Positions 1-8,629 of a stretch of DNA of 64,000 nucleotides are shown in pieces (within the stretch, counting starts at the first letter, position 1; each line of letters starts with the position of its first letter). The translations under genes and the position numbers were made by a program. The stretch lies in contig OZ240228.1 in the NCBI GenBank assembly GCA_965197795.1, positions 310,001-374,000 of the forward strand. The letters are read 5' to 3'. The notes beneath the pieces were generated by a model. It ran no database searches. It was given only the letters and a program-made list of their open reading frames with translations, and had not been told where the DNA came from. This stretch comes from WHTK01 sp965197795. GTDB lineage: Bacteria > Chloroflexota > Dehalococcoidia > DSTF01 > WHTK01.

Positions 1-927
1 TGCGACATCGTGCCAGGCGAAGGCGGCAAAATCAGCGTCGCGTTCGAGGCTGACGGGACGATGCAAAGCGTCGAAGCAGGCACTGTCGTGGTGGCTTCGG
101 GCGGTTTCGAGGCGAACCTCGACTGGTTGGCCGAGAACTGGGGCGAGGCGGCGCAGAACTTCGCGATCCGCGGCACGGCGTACAACCGCGGCCGCTCGAT
201 GTCGGCGCTGATCGACCGCGGCGCCAAGGCGATCGGCAGCCCGCACGAGTTTCACTCGATCGCGGTCGACGCGCGCGGGCCGCGGTTCGATGGCGGCATC
301 GTGACGCGGCTCGACACTGTCCCGTTCGGCATCGTCGTCAACCAGGAGGGCCTGCGGTTTTCCGACGAGGGCGTCGACGTCTGGCCCAAGCGCTACGCGT
401 CGTGGGGCGGCCTGATCGCGCAGCAGCCGGGTCAGTTGGCGTTTTCGCTGCTCGACTCGAAGATGGCGCACGAGTTCATGCCTTCGCTGTATCCGCCCGT
501 CGAGGCGCAGTCGATACCGGAGCTGGCGCGGGCGATGGAGCTCGACCCGGAGGTGGTCGCCGGGACGGTGTCGCGATTCAACGAGTCCGTCATCGACGGT
601 ACCTACGACCCGACGACGTTGGACGACTGCCGAACTGAGGGCCTCGAGATCGCGAAGAGCCACTGGGCGCGCCGCATCGACACGCCGCCGTTTCTGGCCT
701 ATCCGCTGCGCACCGGCATCACCTTCAGCTACCGTTGCCTGGCGGTCGATGAGCGAGCGCGGGTGCTGGCGGAGAACAGCGAGGCGATACCCGGCATCTT
801 CGCGGCGGGCGAGGCTATGGCCGGCAACATCCTGGGACACGGCTACCTGGCGGGCTTCGGAATGACGATAGGCAGCGTGTTCGGACGCATCGCGGGACGG
901 GAGGCGGCGAAGCATGCCCTCGCCTGA
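1..927 (+). CDS. tcuA: FAD-dependent tricarballylate dehydrogenase TcuA, 3' part
   Basis: The C-terminal ~308 residues are visible and the reading frame runs in from before base 1, so the N-terminal FAD Rossmann motif is outside the window. The protein belongs to the fumarate reductase/succinate dehydrogenase flavoprotein family. It ends with an FAD-contacting segment containing GHGYLAGFGMTIG, which is typical of TcuA. In known systems TcuA oxidises tricarballylate to cis-aconitate and passes electrons to TcuB. The stop overlaps the start of the following tcuB by 14 bp, so the two are translationally coupled. The pairing is the strongest argument for TcuA over other fumarate-reductase-like flavoproteins; the true substrate could be another tricarboxylate. 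Confidence 0.85.
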   Translation, partial: CDIVPGEGGKISVAFEADGTMQSVEAGTVVVASGGFEANLDWLAENWGEAAQNFAIRGTAYNRGRSMSALIDRGAKAIGSPHEFHSIAVDARGPRFDGGIVTRLDTVPFGIVVNQEGLRFSDEGVDVWPKRYASWGGLIAQQPGQLAFSLLDSKMAHEFMPSLYPPVEAQSIPELARAMELDPEVVAGTVSRFNESVIDGTYDPTTLDDCRTEGLEIAKSHWARRIDTPPFLAYPLRTGITFSYRCLAVDERARVLAENSEAIPGIFAAGEAMAGNILGHGYLAGFGMTIGSVFGRIAGREAAKHALA

Positions 928-2029
928 CCTGATCCACGAAGTCGAGCGGCAGCTAGCCGTGTGCAACGCGTGCCGCTACTGCGAGGGCTATTGCGCCGTC
1001 TTCCCAGGGATGGAGCTGCGACGCAGCTTTGAGGAAGCAGACGTGATCCATCTCGCCAACCTCTGCTTCGACTGCCGCGCCTGCTACAACGCGTGCCCCT
1101 ACACGCCGCCGCACGATTACGCGATCAACATCCCGCAGGTCATGGCAGACGTGCGGGTGGAGACGTACCGCGAGTTTGCGACGCCGGGGTTCTTGTCGCG
1201 GCTGTTCCAGGGCAACACGGCGATGGTGGGGCTAGTGGCGCTGGTCTCGGTCCTGATCGTGTTCGGGTCGGTGCTGGCGCTGCAGGGCGGCGACGTCGTG
1301 TTCGACGAGCTGACGCAAGAGGGTTCGTTCTACCGCGTGATCCCGTACACGGCGATGGTCCTGCCGGCGCTGCTGCTATCGGGCTGGTGGCTGGCCGTGC
1401 TGGCGATCGGCGGCGTGCGATTCTGGCGCAGCACCAACGCGAGGGCGGGCCAGCTGATCGACGCGCGGTCGTTCCTACGCGCCACGAAGGACGCATTCGG
1501 GCTGGAGTACCTCAAGGGCGGTGGCGACGGCTGCGACTACCCGGGCCCGGCCAAGTCGAACGCGCGTCGCTGGCTGCATCACTCACTGGTCTGGGGCGTC
1601 CTGCTCGACCTCGTTTCGACGACGGTGGCGGCGGTGTATCACAACTTCCTGGGCGACGATGCGCCGTATGACTATCTGAGCATCCCTGTCGTGACCGGTA
1701 CCGTGGGCGGCGTGCTGATCGTCGTCGGAGGCCTGGGGCTGCTGTGGTTGAAGCGGGTGCAGGACATGGACCCGGCCAACCGGCGCATGCTGGCGCTGGA
1801 TTACGCCTTTCTGCTGCTTCTGCTGCTGACGAGCATCACGGGGCTGATTCTGCTGGCGGGGCGCGAAACGGTTGCTGCCGGTACGCTGCTGACGGTGCAC
1901 CTGGGCATCGTGGCGGCGCTTTATCTGGCGTTGCCTTACGGCAAGTTCGCGCACGTCGTGTACCGCTACGCAGCGCTGATCCGGCATCACGTCGAGATGG
2001 AGCGAGAGTCGGCGAAGACGGCGGGTTAG
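914..2029 (+). CDS. tcuB: TcuB: membrane iron-sulfur/heme electron acceptor for tricarballylate oxidation
   Basis: 371 residues. Two 4Fe-4S ferredoxin motifs lie at the N-terminus (Cys17, 20, 23, 27 and Cys51, 54, 57, 61). They are followed by about six hydrophobic helices from residue ~100 to ~355, which fits the TcuB/CitB (citrate utilisation protein B) architecture. In established systems TcuB reoxidises the FADH2 of TcuA and feeds electrons to the respiratory chain at the inner face of the membrane. The start lies inside the 3' end of tcuA. No TcuC transporter or TcuR regulator is visible downstream; the next gene faces the other way with only 32 bp between stops. Confidence 0.88.
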   Translation: MPSPDLIHEVERQLAVCNACRYCEGYCAVFPGMELRRSFEEADVIHLANLCFDCRACYNACPYTPPHDYAINIPQVMADVRVETYREFATPGFLSRLFQGNTAMVGLVALVSVLIVFGSVLALQGGDVVFDELTQEGSFYRVIPYTAMVLPALLLSGWWLAVLAIGGVRFWRSTNARAGQLIDARSFLRATKDAFGLEYLKGGGDGCDYPGPAKSNARRWLHHSLVWGVLLDLVSTTVAAVYHNFLGDDAPYDYLSIPVVTGTVGGVLIVVGGLGLLWLKRVQDMDPANRRMLALDYAFLLLLLLTSITGLILLAGRETVAAGTLLTVHLGIVAALYLALPYGKFAHVVYRYAALIRHHVEMERESAKTAG

Positions 2030-2061
2030 ACCGACCACGGTCACTTTGAACCTGAAACCCC

Positions 2062-3294
2062 TTACATGAAGTTCAGGTTCGGCTGGAGTCCGAGCAGGAA
2101 GCGCCCGACGCGTTCGTAGTGGTCGTCGCGGCCCTGGATGTGCTGCGTCACGGCGTGCATGTCGCGGAAGCGGCGCTCGAAGGCCCTGTCGTTGAAGATC
2201 GCGGAGGAGCCGGCCAGCTGGAAGGCGTTGTCGACGACCCCGGCGCAGCGCCGGATCGTGTAGGTGGTCGCCAGGCGCAGGTCGATTCGGGTCTCGAGGT
2301 CCAGCTCGTCACTGGCGCCGACCTTGCGATACAAGCGGTCGGCCTCCTCGAGCAGGAATATGCGCACGGAGCGCAGCGTACCCTCGGCTTCGGCGAGGCG
2401 TATCTGGGCGTGCTGCTGACTGGCCAGCGAGCCTTCGTAGCCACGCGGCGATTTCGTCATCGCGAGCTCTTGTAGCGCCTGCTGCATGCTGCGGGCGATG
2501 CCGAGGTCGACGGACGCGAAGCCGACCGAGAAGACGTTGGTCGTGTTGAAGCGGTACAGCGGGCCGGGTTCGAGCGGCTCGTCCAGCGCGACTCGATGGT
2601 CCGGGACGAAGAGGTCCGTAACAGTGTAGGTGTCGCTGCCGGTACCGCGCAGGCCGCTGACCTGCCAGTCGTCGACGAGCCCGATGTCCTCGACCGGGAA
2701 GAACATCGTCACGTACTTCTGGGCTTCGGCCGCGTCGAGGACGGGAGCGCCGCGTTCGTCGACCACTGGTGCGTTATGAGCGCCGGCCCAGACGGCGTTG
2801 TGGATGCCGCTGGAGAAGAACCAGCGTCCGTATAATTGATAGCCGCCAGACACCTTCAGGGCAGTCGAAGGGCCGTTGCCCCAGGAAACGATCATGTCGC
2901 GGTCGCCAAAGACCTCCTGCAGGCCTTGCGGCGGCATGTAGCCGGAGACGTTGCAGATACCGGAGTTTTGCGATATGCACCAGGCGGTGCTGGCGTCTGA
3001 CTTCGCGACCTCCTCGATAACCTCGGCAAACTCGCGCAGCGTCAGCTCGGCGCCGCCCACGGAGCGAGGGACGATCATGCGGTAGAGGCCCGCACCTTTC
3101 AGCGCCGCAACCAACGACGCCGGCACCTGCCGCTCGAGCTCGGTCTGTTCAGCGGCCGCGGCGACCTGTGGCGCCAGCGAGCGGGCGGCTTCGAGCAGCG
3201 CCTGGCCAGAGTAGGGTCCGGAATCCAGATTGCGCCTCCAGAGCGGGGTCTGCGCGCCATCGTCTGTCTTCGAGGTGAACTGCGTCAATCCCAC
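2062..3294 (-). CDS. Acyl-CoA dehydrogenase-fold flavin monooxygenase (HsaA/HpaB-C2-like)
   Basis: 410 residues, matching the acyl-CoA dehydrogenase/two-component flavin monooxygenase fold: N-terminal helical domain, a central beta domain with the segment AWCISQNSGICNVSGY, and a C-terminal four-helix bundle ending in GRFLLGLQPNLNFM. The Thr/Ser-rich flavin-binding middle (VSGLRGTGSDTYTV) is typical of hydroxylases such as HsaA rather than true fatty acyl-CoA dehydrogenases. Such enzymes use reduced FMN or FAD from a separate reductase; no reductase is adjacent. The start used is a GTG without a clear ribosome-binding site, so the N-terminus may be shorter. Substrate unknown; the surrounding catabolic genes suggest a ring or carboxylic acid hydroxylation. 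Confidence 0.75.
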   Translation of the reverse strand: MGLTQFTSKTDDGAQTPLWRRNLDSGPYSGQALLEAARSLAPQVAAAAEQTELERQVPASLVAALKGAGLYRMIVPRSVGGAELTLREFAEVIEEVAKSDASTAWCISQNSGICNVSGYMPPQGLQEVFGDRDMIVSWGNGPSTALKVSGGYQLYGRWFFSSGIHNAVWAGAHNAPVVDERGAPVLDAAEAQKYVTMFFPVEDIGLVDDWQVSGLRGTGSDTYTVTDLFVPDHRVALDEPLEPGPLYRFNTTNVFSVGFASVDLGIARSMQQALQELAMTKSPRGYEGSLASQQHAQIRLAEAEGTLRSVRIFLLEEADRLYRKVGASDELDLETRIDLRLATTYTIRRCAGVVDNAFQLAGSSAIFNDRAFERRFRDMHAVTQHIQGRDDHYERVGRFLLGLQPNLNFM

Positions 3295-3489
3295 GACTCA
3301 GGAGTCGGAATCGCGCCGTGCCGGGCAGGGACGCGGGGCGCGGTGAATCGGCCCGCGCGGACTACTGAAGGCTGGTAAGAGGTGCACACCGTAGACGGCA
3401 ACTGCGCTAGACTTCTGACGCCAGCGCAAGCCCGCTGGTTGGCTACTCCCGCCTTGATTCACAGCTACGAAGTAGGAGAGGTTTCAGGG

Positions 3490-4716
3490 ATGAAGCGCAG
3501 TACTGATCGGATACTTGTCTCGCACGCCGGGGTATTGTCGCGCCCGGACGACCTGCGGGAGATGATGGCGCCCGGGCGAGAAGCCGAGTTCCACGAGCGC
3601 CTGCCTAGCGCGGTTAAAGAGGTCGTCGACCAGCAGATAAAGGGCGGCTTCGATGTCGTCAACGATGGCGAGATTAGCAAGCTCGGCGGATTCTCGGGTT
3701 ACCCTCGCCAGCGGCTGAGCGGCCTTGAGATGCGCGATTTCAAGACCGGGGAAGGCCCGGCGCCACACGACGTACAGGGCCGCGACCGGCGAGACTTCCC
3801 GGAGTTTGGCAAGCAGGGCTTTCCGGCGCGGGCCGGCGGTCAACCGACGACCGGTGGCTTCACCGCGGGTGGGGGCGCCGTCTCCGGCAGCGGCGGCGTG
3901 ATGGCTGGTAGCACGGAGCGCGTCCGGCAGATGGTGTTCTGCGTCGGGCCGATCTCCTACATCGGCCAGGACGCCTACAAGGAAGACATCGCCAACCTCA
4001 AGGCGGCGCTGGCCGACAATCCCGATATCGAGGGCTATCTGCCCGCGGTGGCTCCAGGCACGATGGAGCACTGGATGTACAACGAGTACTACAAGACGGA
4101 CAAGGAGTTCCTCTTCGCTATCGCTGCCGCGATGGCGGAGGAGTACAAGGCGATCACGGACGCCGGCTTCATCCTGCAGATCGACGACCCGGACCTGCCG
4201 GACGGCTGGCAGATGTACCCGGACATGAAGGTGGACGAGTACCGCAAATACGCCGACCTTCGCGTCGAGGCGCTGAACCAGGCGCTGAAGGACGTGCCAC
4301 GAGAGCAGATCCGGTTCCACACTTGCTGGGGTAGCCAGCACGGACCTCATATGGACGACATCGAGCTGAAGGACTTCGTCGACATCATGCTCAAGATCAA
4401 GGCTGAGTGTTACTCCGTTGAGACGGCGAACCCGCAGCACGACGCCGATTACCACGTCTTCGAAACGGTGAAGCTGCCGGACGGCGCTTCTTACATGCCG
4501 GGCGTGATAAGCCACGTCTCGAACACGATCGAGCACCCGCAGGTGGTGGCGGATCGTCTGATCCGCTACGCGAACCTGATGGGCAAAGAGCAGGTGATCG
4601 CCGGGACGGACTGCGGCATGGGCAGCCGTGTCGGCCACCCAGAGGTGGTCTGGGCAAAATTCAACGCGATGGTCGAAGGCTCGAAGATCGCGACGAAGAC
4701 GCTCTGGGGTAAGTAG
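3490..4716 (+). CDS. MetE C-terminal-like (cobalamin-independent methionine synthase superfamily) protein
   Basis: 408 residues from ATG. An earlier in-frame start exists at 3382, but the paralogue at 12142-13119 begins at the same MKRSTDRIL motif and a GGAGAGG box lies upstream. It has the TIM-barrel of the MetE C-terminal/epoxyalkane:CoM transferase family. Putative zinc ligands are His and Cys in FHTCWGS and the late Cys in AGTDCGMGS. It contains a Gly-rich insertion around residues 115-140 (TTGGFTAGGGAVSGSGG). It is too short for full MetE, so it probably moves an alkyl or thiol group on another substrate. A perfect terminator hairpin follows 20 bp after the stop. Confidence 0.75.
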   Translation: MKRSTDRILVSHAGVLSRPDDLREMMAPGREAEFHERLPSAVKEVVDQQIKGGFDVVNDGEISKLGGFSGYPRQRLSGLEMRDFKTGEGPAPHDVQGRDRRDFPEFGKQGFPARAGGQPTTGGFTAGGGAVSGSGGVMAGSTERVRQMVFCVGPISYIGQDAYKEDIANLKAALADNPDIEGYLPAVAPGTMEHWMYNEYYKTDKEFLFAIAAAMAEEYKAITDAGFILQIDDPDLPDGWQMYPDMKVDEYRKYADLRVEALNQALKDVPREQIRFHTCWGSQHGPHMDDIELKDFVDIMLKIKAECYSVETANPQHDADYHVFETVKLPDGASYMPGVISHVSNTIEHPQVVADRLIRYANLMGKEQVIAGTDCGMGSRVGHPEVVWAKFNAMVEGSKIATKTLWGK

Positions 4717-4735
4717 GATCCGGCGTCGGTAAGTA

Positions 4736-4770
4736 AAAGACGGCCCGTCATGAACGGGCCGTCTTTCTTT
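4736..4770 (+). terminator. Rho-independent terminator
   Basis: Perfect 13-bp stem (AAAGACGGCCCGT with its complement) around a 5-base loop, followed by a T-rich stretch TTTCTTT. It lies 20 bp after the stop of the MetE-like gene, as expected for its transcript end. Confidence 0.85.
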
Positions 4771-4834
4771 GCGCGCACGGGTCTTGACGGGAGCGATTCC
4801 GCTGGTCGGGAGGAAAGCTCCCTGCGGAGCGCCT

Positions 4835-4870
4835 TGATCCTTCGCCGGCTGGCCGCGGCTCAGGATGACA
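4835..4870. repeat. Dispersed repeat A, copy 1
   Basis: Contains GATCCTTCG, a GC-rich spacer and GCTCAGGATGACA. The same pairing recurs at 7743-7779, 47036-47071 and, inverted, 46921-46959, always in intergenic DNA. A partial echo (GCTCGGGATGACAG) follows at about 4888-4901. Confidence 0.6.
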
Positions 4871-4906
4871 GGGTTGGGCAGGCGCCGCTCGGGATGACAG
4901 CGGCGC

Positions 4907-6388
4907 CTATTCGACGAAGATGTCGACCGAGGGGCGCAGCTTGGCGCACTCCGCGAGCACCGTGTGGATCGGGTGGTTCTGCAGCTTTTCGACCAGTGAA
5001 TCGTCGAGCTTTTGGTCCTCGTCCAACGCGACGTAGGACTGCTCGGTCAGCACGTAATCGAAACGGGGCGCCCAGCGCCGCGAGCCCAGACGGGCCGTGG
5101 TCGAGCAGTTGTCGACCATGTATGAGACGCCGCGGGCGTGCATGTAGGGGTTCAGCGAGTCGACGGCTTCGATGACGGATTCGTTGGCGATCTCGGAGTA
5201 TGGGTGGCCGTGGTCGAGCAGGATGTCGATCTGGGCCATCATGGTCGCGACGTAAACGCCGGCCGTGAAGGGGTCGAGCGGGATCTCCTCCTCGACCCGC
5301 TTGGCGCGGACCTTCTCGCCGACCTTCCAGGTCTCCGTCCCGTCGATCTTGCCCATCGACGCCTGCTTGAGGCGATCGCCGGCCAGGATTACGCTGCGGA
5401 TCTCGTTGCCGGACGAAACCTCGTCGTAGATCTCGCGTAGCAGCTCGTGCGCGGCCGGGTACGAGGCGGCGTAGGCCTTCTCGAAAACGGGCCTGCCGTC
5501 GGGGCCGACGGCCTCGTAGACGCCTTTGATGCCCTCACGCGAGATGATCTTCGAAATCGGGCCGGTAATCGCTTCGGCTGAGTGCTGGAAGGCGTCTTCG
5601 CGGCTCATACCCTGGCTGATGAAACGCTGGTACAGGCTCTCGATGATGCCGTGGACGGCGCCGAGCAGGATGCCGCGCTCGCCGTAGATGTCGGACTTGA
5701 ACTCAGACTCGAGCGTGGTCTGGAAGGTGTAGGGCGAGCCGATGGCGACCGACCAGGCCAGGGCGATATCGGTGGCGCGGCCATCGATGTCCTGCTCGAC
5801 GGCGAAGCTGCTGTTGATGCCGGCGCCGTTGACGGAAGCGCCCTGCACGTAAAGGCGACGCACCGATGGCCCCATGCCCTTGGGGCAGACGCCAATGACG
5901 TTGATGTTGTCCGGGAACGTGGCGCCGACGTTCTTCATATGGCCGATCAGGAAGCCGTGCGAAAGGCCGAGCGTAGCGCCGGGTTTCATTGCTTTGAGGA
6001 CGTCCTCGTACAGCTCGGCCTGTGCAGCGTCGGAGATCAGGAGCAGGACGAGGTCGGACTCGCGGACCGTCTCGAACATCTCGCCCAGCGTGCCGTCCGA
6101 TTCGGAGAAGCCGGCTTCGCGCGCCTGGTCCATCGAGCTCGAACCGGGGCGCAGACCAATCTTGACCTTGATGTCCGTGCCGTGCAGCGAGTCGCGCAGG
6201 TTCTGTGATTGGGCGGGACCCTGTGAGCCCCAGCCGATCACGCCGATCTGCTCGATGCCCTCGAAGGCTTTGGGCAGGAGGGGGAAGAGGTGGCGCCCGC
6301 CTCTGACGATCTGCTCTTGGTGACCCTCTAGATCGATCACGTCGACCTGGAAAACCTTGGAGGTGAAGCTAAGCGAAATCGGCGGCAT
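4907..6388 (-). CDS. ilvC: Ketol-acid reductoisomerase, long (plant/class II) type
   Basis: 493 residues, much longer than the ~330-residue class I enzymes. It has the N-terminal NAD(P) site GWGSQG at residues 52-57 preceded by a ~40-residue lead, then the duplicated knotted helical domain expected of class II KARI (for example GERGILLGAVHGIIE and YMVDNCSTTARLGSRRW). KARI converts acetolactate or acetohydroxybutyrate to the dihydroxy-acid in valine, leucine and isoleucine synthesis. It stands alone: no ilvB, ilvN, ilvD or leu genes are adjacent, although a branched-chain aminotransferase lies at 56271-57194. An AAGGAGCCCCT ribosome-binding site precedes the ATG, and a TAGAAT box lies about 35 bp upstream. 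Confidence 0.9.
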   Translation of the reverse strand: MPPISLSFTSKVFQVDVIDLEGHQEQIVRGGRHLFPLLPKAFEGIEQIGVIGWGSQGPAQSQNLRDSLHGTDIKVKIGLRPGSSSMDQAREAGFSESDGTLGEMFETVRESDLVLLLISDAAQAELYEDVLKAMKPGATLGLSHGFLIGHMKNVGATFPDNINVIGVCPKGMGPSVRRLYVQGASVNGAGINSSFAVEQDIDGRATDIALAWSVAIGSPYTFQTTLESEFKSDIYGERGILLGAVHGIIESLYQRFISQGMSREDAFQHSAEAITGPISKIISREGIKGVYEAVGPDGRPVFEKAYAASYPAAHELLREIYDEVSSGNEIRSVILAGDRLKQASMGKIDGTETWKVGEKVRAKRVEEEIPLDPFTAGVYVATMMAQIDILLDHGHPYSEIANESVIEAVDSLNPYMHARGVSYMVDNCSTTARLGSRRWAPRFDYVLTEQSYVALDEDQKLDDSLVEKLQNHPIHTVLAECAKLRPSVDIFVE

Positions 6389-6529
6389 AGGGGCTCCTTG
6401 AGCGTTAGTAGCGAGGCGTATGCATTCTACAACGGCGCGACGTTAGGCCCGACTGCCGGAGCCTTGTAAACCTGTTGTGGGTGGCGCAACATTGCTGACA
6501 GCCTGACGTCTGAGAAAGGACGGTGCGCA

Positions 6530-7657
6530 ATGCCAATGCAGATCCTGTCAGCCGACTCTCATGTCCTGGAGCCGCCCGACCTATGGACCACCCGCATGGA
6601 GACGAAGTTCCGCGACAAGGCTCCGCATGTTGAGAAGAACGTAGACGGACGCGAAGGCGACTTCATCGTTTGCCCACCGCTGCGCCCGTTCAATCCTTTC
6701 TCATTGGGCAGCGCCGGTATCCCGCCGGAAGAGCAGGAAAAGTTCGCCAAGGGCGGCTACGCTAGCTGCCGGCCCGGTAGCTGGGACCCCGTAGAGCGCC
6801 TCAAGGACATGGACCTGGACGGCATGGACGCGGAGATCTTCTACTGCGGCTATAGCATGAGCATGTTCGGCCACCCGGACGAAGCGTTTCAGCGCGACGC
6901 GCACCGCGCCTACAACGACTGGGCCGCCGAGTACGCATCCTACGCGCCGCAGCGCCTCTTCCCGATCGTAAACATCTCCATGACGGACGTGCAGGAGGAC
7001 CTCAAAGAGCTGCACCGCGTTGCGAAGATGGGCTTCCGGGGCATCTTCATCTCCAACGACCCGCTGCCAGAGCGCCGCTACGAAAACCCAATGTGGGAGC
7101 CGTTCTGGAGCGCCGTTGAGGAGTACGACCTGCCGGTCAACATCCACATTCTGACGCTTCAGAGGGGCACCCAGGTGTCGGCGACGAACCCCCTGGTAGA
7201 CGGCGTTCTGCTGCCCGTGCCGGCGTTTCGGACGATCGCGGACATGATCATCGGCGGCGTTTTCGACAAACACCCGAAACTGAAGGTCGTGTCGGTGGAA
7301 AACGATATCGGCTGGATACCCAACTACCTGAAGCGCTTTGACTGGTACTCCTACCGCTTCAAGGCCCGCTATCCACAGATGCGGATGGGCGGCGGCGAGT
7401 ACTGGCGACAACACGTCTACTCGACGTTCCAAGACGACGTTCCCGGTGTCCGCTGCCGCGACTTGATCGGCGTGGACAAGCTGATGTGGGGCTCCGACTA
7501 CCCACACTTCGACTCGACGTTCCCGAAATCGCTGGAAGCGATCGAGCGCAACTTCGAGGGCGTGCCCGAGGATGAGCGAGAGATGATCCTGGGCGGCAAT
7601 ATGCTGCGGTTGTATAACCTGCAGGACGTCATCGAACCGGTTACCGCGGCGGTATGA
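6530..7657 (+). CDS. Amidohydrolase-2 family metal-dependent hydrolase/decarboxylase
   Basis: 375 residues with the amidohydrolase-2 (ACMSD-like) TIM barrel. It opens with the metal motif SADSHVLEPPDLW, has a central His in VNIHILTLQ, and ends with the diagnostic GSDYPHFDSTFP. The usual HxH near the N-terminus is reduced to D-S-H, as in many members acting as hydrolases or decarboxylases on aromatic or enol acids. A GAAAGGACGG ribosome-binding site precedes the ATG. It is transcribed divergently from the reductoisomerase with a 141-bp shared upstream region. Three other amidohydrolase-2 paralogues occur in the window (7780, 16432 and 57265). Confidence 0.82.
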   Translation: MPMQILSADSHVLEPPDLWTTRMETKFRDKAPHVEKNVDGREGDFIVCPPLRPFNPFSLGSAGIPPEEQEKFAKGGYASCRPGSWDPVERLKDMDLDGMDAEIFYCGYSMSMFGHPDEAFQRDAHRAYNDWAAEYASYAPQRLFPIVNISMTDVQEDLKELHRVAKMGFRGIFISNDPLPERRYENPMWEPFWSAVEEYDLPVNIHILTLQRGTQVSATNPLVDGVLLPVPAFRTIADMIIGGVFDKHPKLKVVSVENDIGWIPNYLKRFDWYSYRFKARYPQMRMGGGEYWRQHVYSTFQDDVPGVRCRDLIGVDKLMWGSDYPHFDSTFPKSLEAIERNFEGVPEDEREMILGGNMLRLYNLQDVIEPVTAAV

Positions 7658-7673
7658 CTGACGCTAGAGACGC

Positions 7674-7716
7674 ATAAGTAGGACGACTCGTCATCAGGCG
7701 GGCCGTCCTGCTTTTC
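7674..7716 (+). terminator. Probable terminator after the amidohydrolase
   Basis: Imperfect hairpin pairing AAGTAGGACG with CCGTCCTGCTT, followed by TTTTCTC. It lies 17 bp after the stop. Its layout resembles the terminators at 4736 and 57202, which share GGGCCGTC-type arms. Confidence 0.55.
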
Positions 7717-7742
7717 TCAACCGTTTTCGGGGATTGGGCCGC

Positions 7743-7779
7743 TTTGGTCCTTCGCCCGCGGCGCGGCTCAGGACGACAG
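7743..7779. repeat. Dispersed repeat A, copy 2
   Basis: TTTGGTCCTTCG, a GC spacer, then GGCTCAGGACGACAG. It is nearly the same sequence as the copy at 47036-47071 and sits between convergent genes. Confidence 0.6.
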
Positions 7780-8616
7780 CTAATCCTCGGGCCAGTTAAG
7801 CACCGTGGCGGCGGTGCGGCCGAGGACCCACTCCTTGTCGTCCGAGGAGAGGAAGTCGAGGCCTTCAGAGTAGTGCCGAAGGCACTCTTCGTAGGTGCTG
7901 GTGAGGCGAGTACGGTCGGCGCCCCACATGCAGCGCCGGGCTCCGAAGGCTTCGTGGATGCGCTTCAAGTAGGGGTAGATGTCGGCGAAGGGATACGGGC
8001 CGGCGGAGAAGGACGGCGCCGAAGATACCTTGACACTGATGCCGGGGTATTTCGCCAGGCCCTCCAGCCGGTCGATGGTCGCAAAGGACGGCGCGCCCTT
8101 GCCGGCCGAGAGATCGCAGCCCATGTGGTCGACGATCATGGTCAGGCCGGGATGCTTCTCAGCGATCGGGCCGAGGACCTCGGGAAAGCCCGACACGAGG
8201 CCCATAACCGGGATGTCGTTCGCCTCGGCGGAGGCCCAGAAGGGCTCGTAATCGCCGGCGTCGAGCCAGCCGCGGTAGGGTTGGGTACGGAACGTGTGGC
8301 GCACACCGAGCATGCCCGGCTGCTGCTTCCACGTTGCCATGGCGTCTTTGAGGTCGGGGCGCTTGACGTCGATGCGGCCCATGATGGCGAAGCGTTTGGG
8401 ATGCTGGTGCGCGACGTCGAGGGCGGTCTCGTTGCCTTCGCCGACCCAGGTGGGCGGGACGATGCCGGCCCGGTCGATGCCGGCCCGATCCATCTCGGCC
8501 AGCATTTCGGCGACGGAGAAGCCGTTGGGCAACTGCGGCTCGTTGCGCGGCGGCTGCGGCCAGGGGCGATCCGGACGGTCGACCTCCCAGATATGCACCT
8601 GCGAATCAGTTATCAA
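7780..8616 (-). CDS. Amidohydrolase-2 family protein (small lactonase/hydrolase type)
   Basis: 278 residues, beginning MITDSQVHIWEVD, the D-x-x-V-H-x-W signature of the amidohydrolase-2 subgroup that includes sugar lactonases and 2-pyrone-4,6-dicarboxylate hydrolase. Later motifs are TMIVDHMGCDLS, carrying the barrel-strand His, and CMWGADRTRLTSTY with the catalytic Asp. The start is TTG with GAGGAGCG upstream. It is the last gene of a minus-strand run with the alpha/beta hydrolase 13 bp ahead, the nitrilase, RidA and the LigB dioxygenase. That context suggests hydrolysis of a ring-cleavage product, for example a lactone, but this is inference. Confidence 0.8.
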   Translation of the reverse strand: MITDSQVHIWEVDRPDRPWPQPPRNEPQLPNGFSVAEMLAEMDRAGIDRAGIVPPTWVGEGNETALDVAHQHPKRFAIMGRIDVKRPDLKDAMATWKQQPGMLGVRHTFRTQPYRGWLDAGDYEPFWASAEANDIPVMGLVSGFPEVLGPIAEKHPGLTMIVDHMGCDLSAGKGAPSFATIDRLEGLAKYPGISVKVSSAPSFSAGPYPFADIYPYLKRIHEAFGARRCMWGADRTRLTSTYEECLRHYSEGLDFLSSDDKEWVLGRTAATVLNWPED

Positions 8617-8629
8617 GGCTCGCTCCTCG

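Noticed and set aside
3484..4638. 384-codon minus-strand frame
   Set aside because: Antisense to the MetE-like gene; no motif, strongly biased composition.
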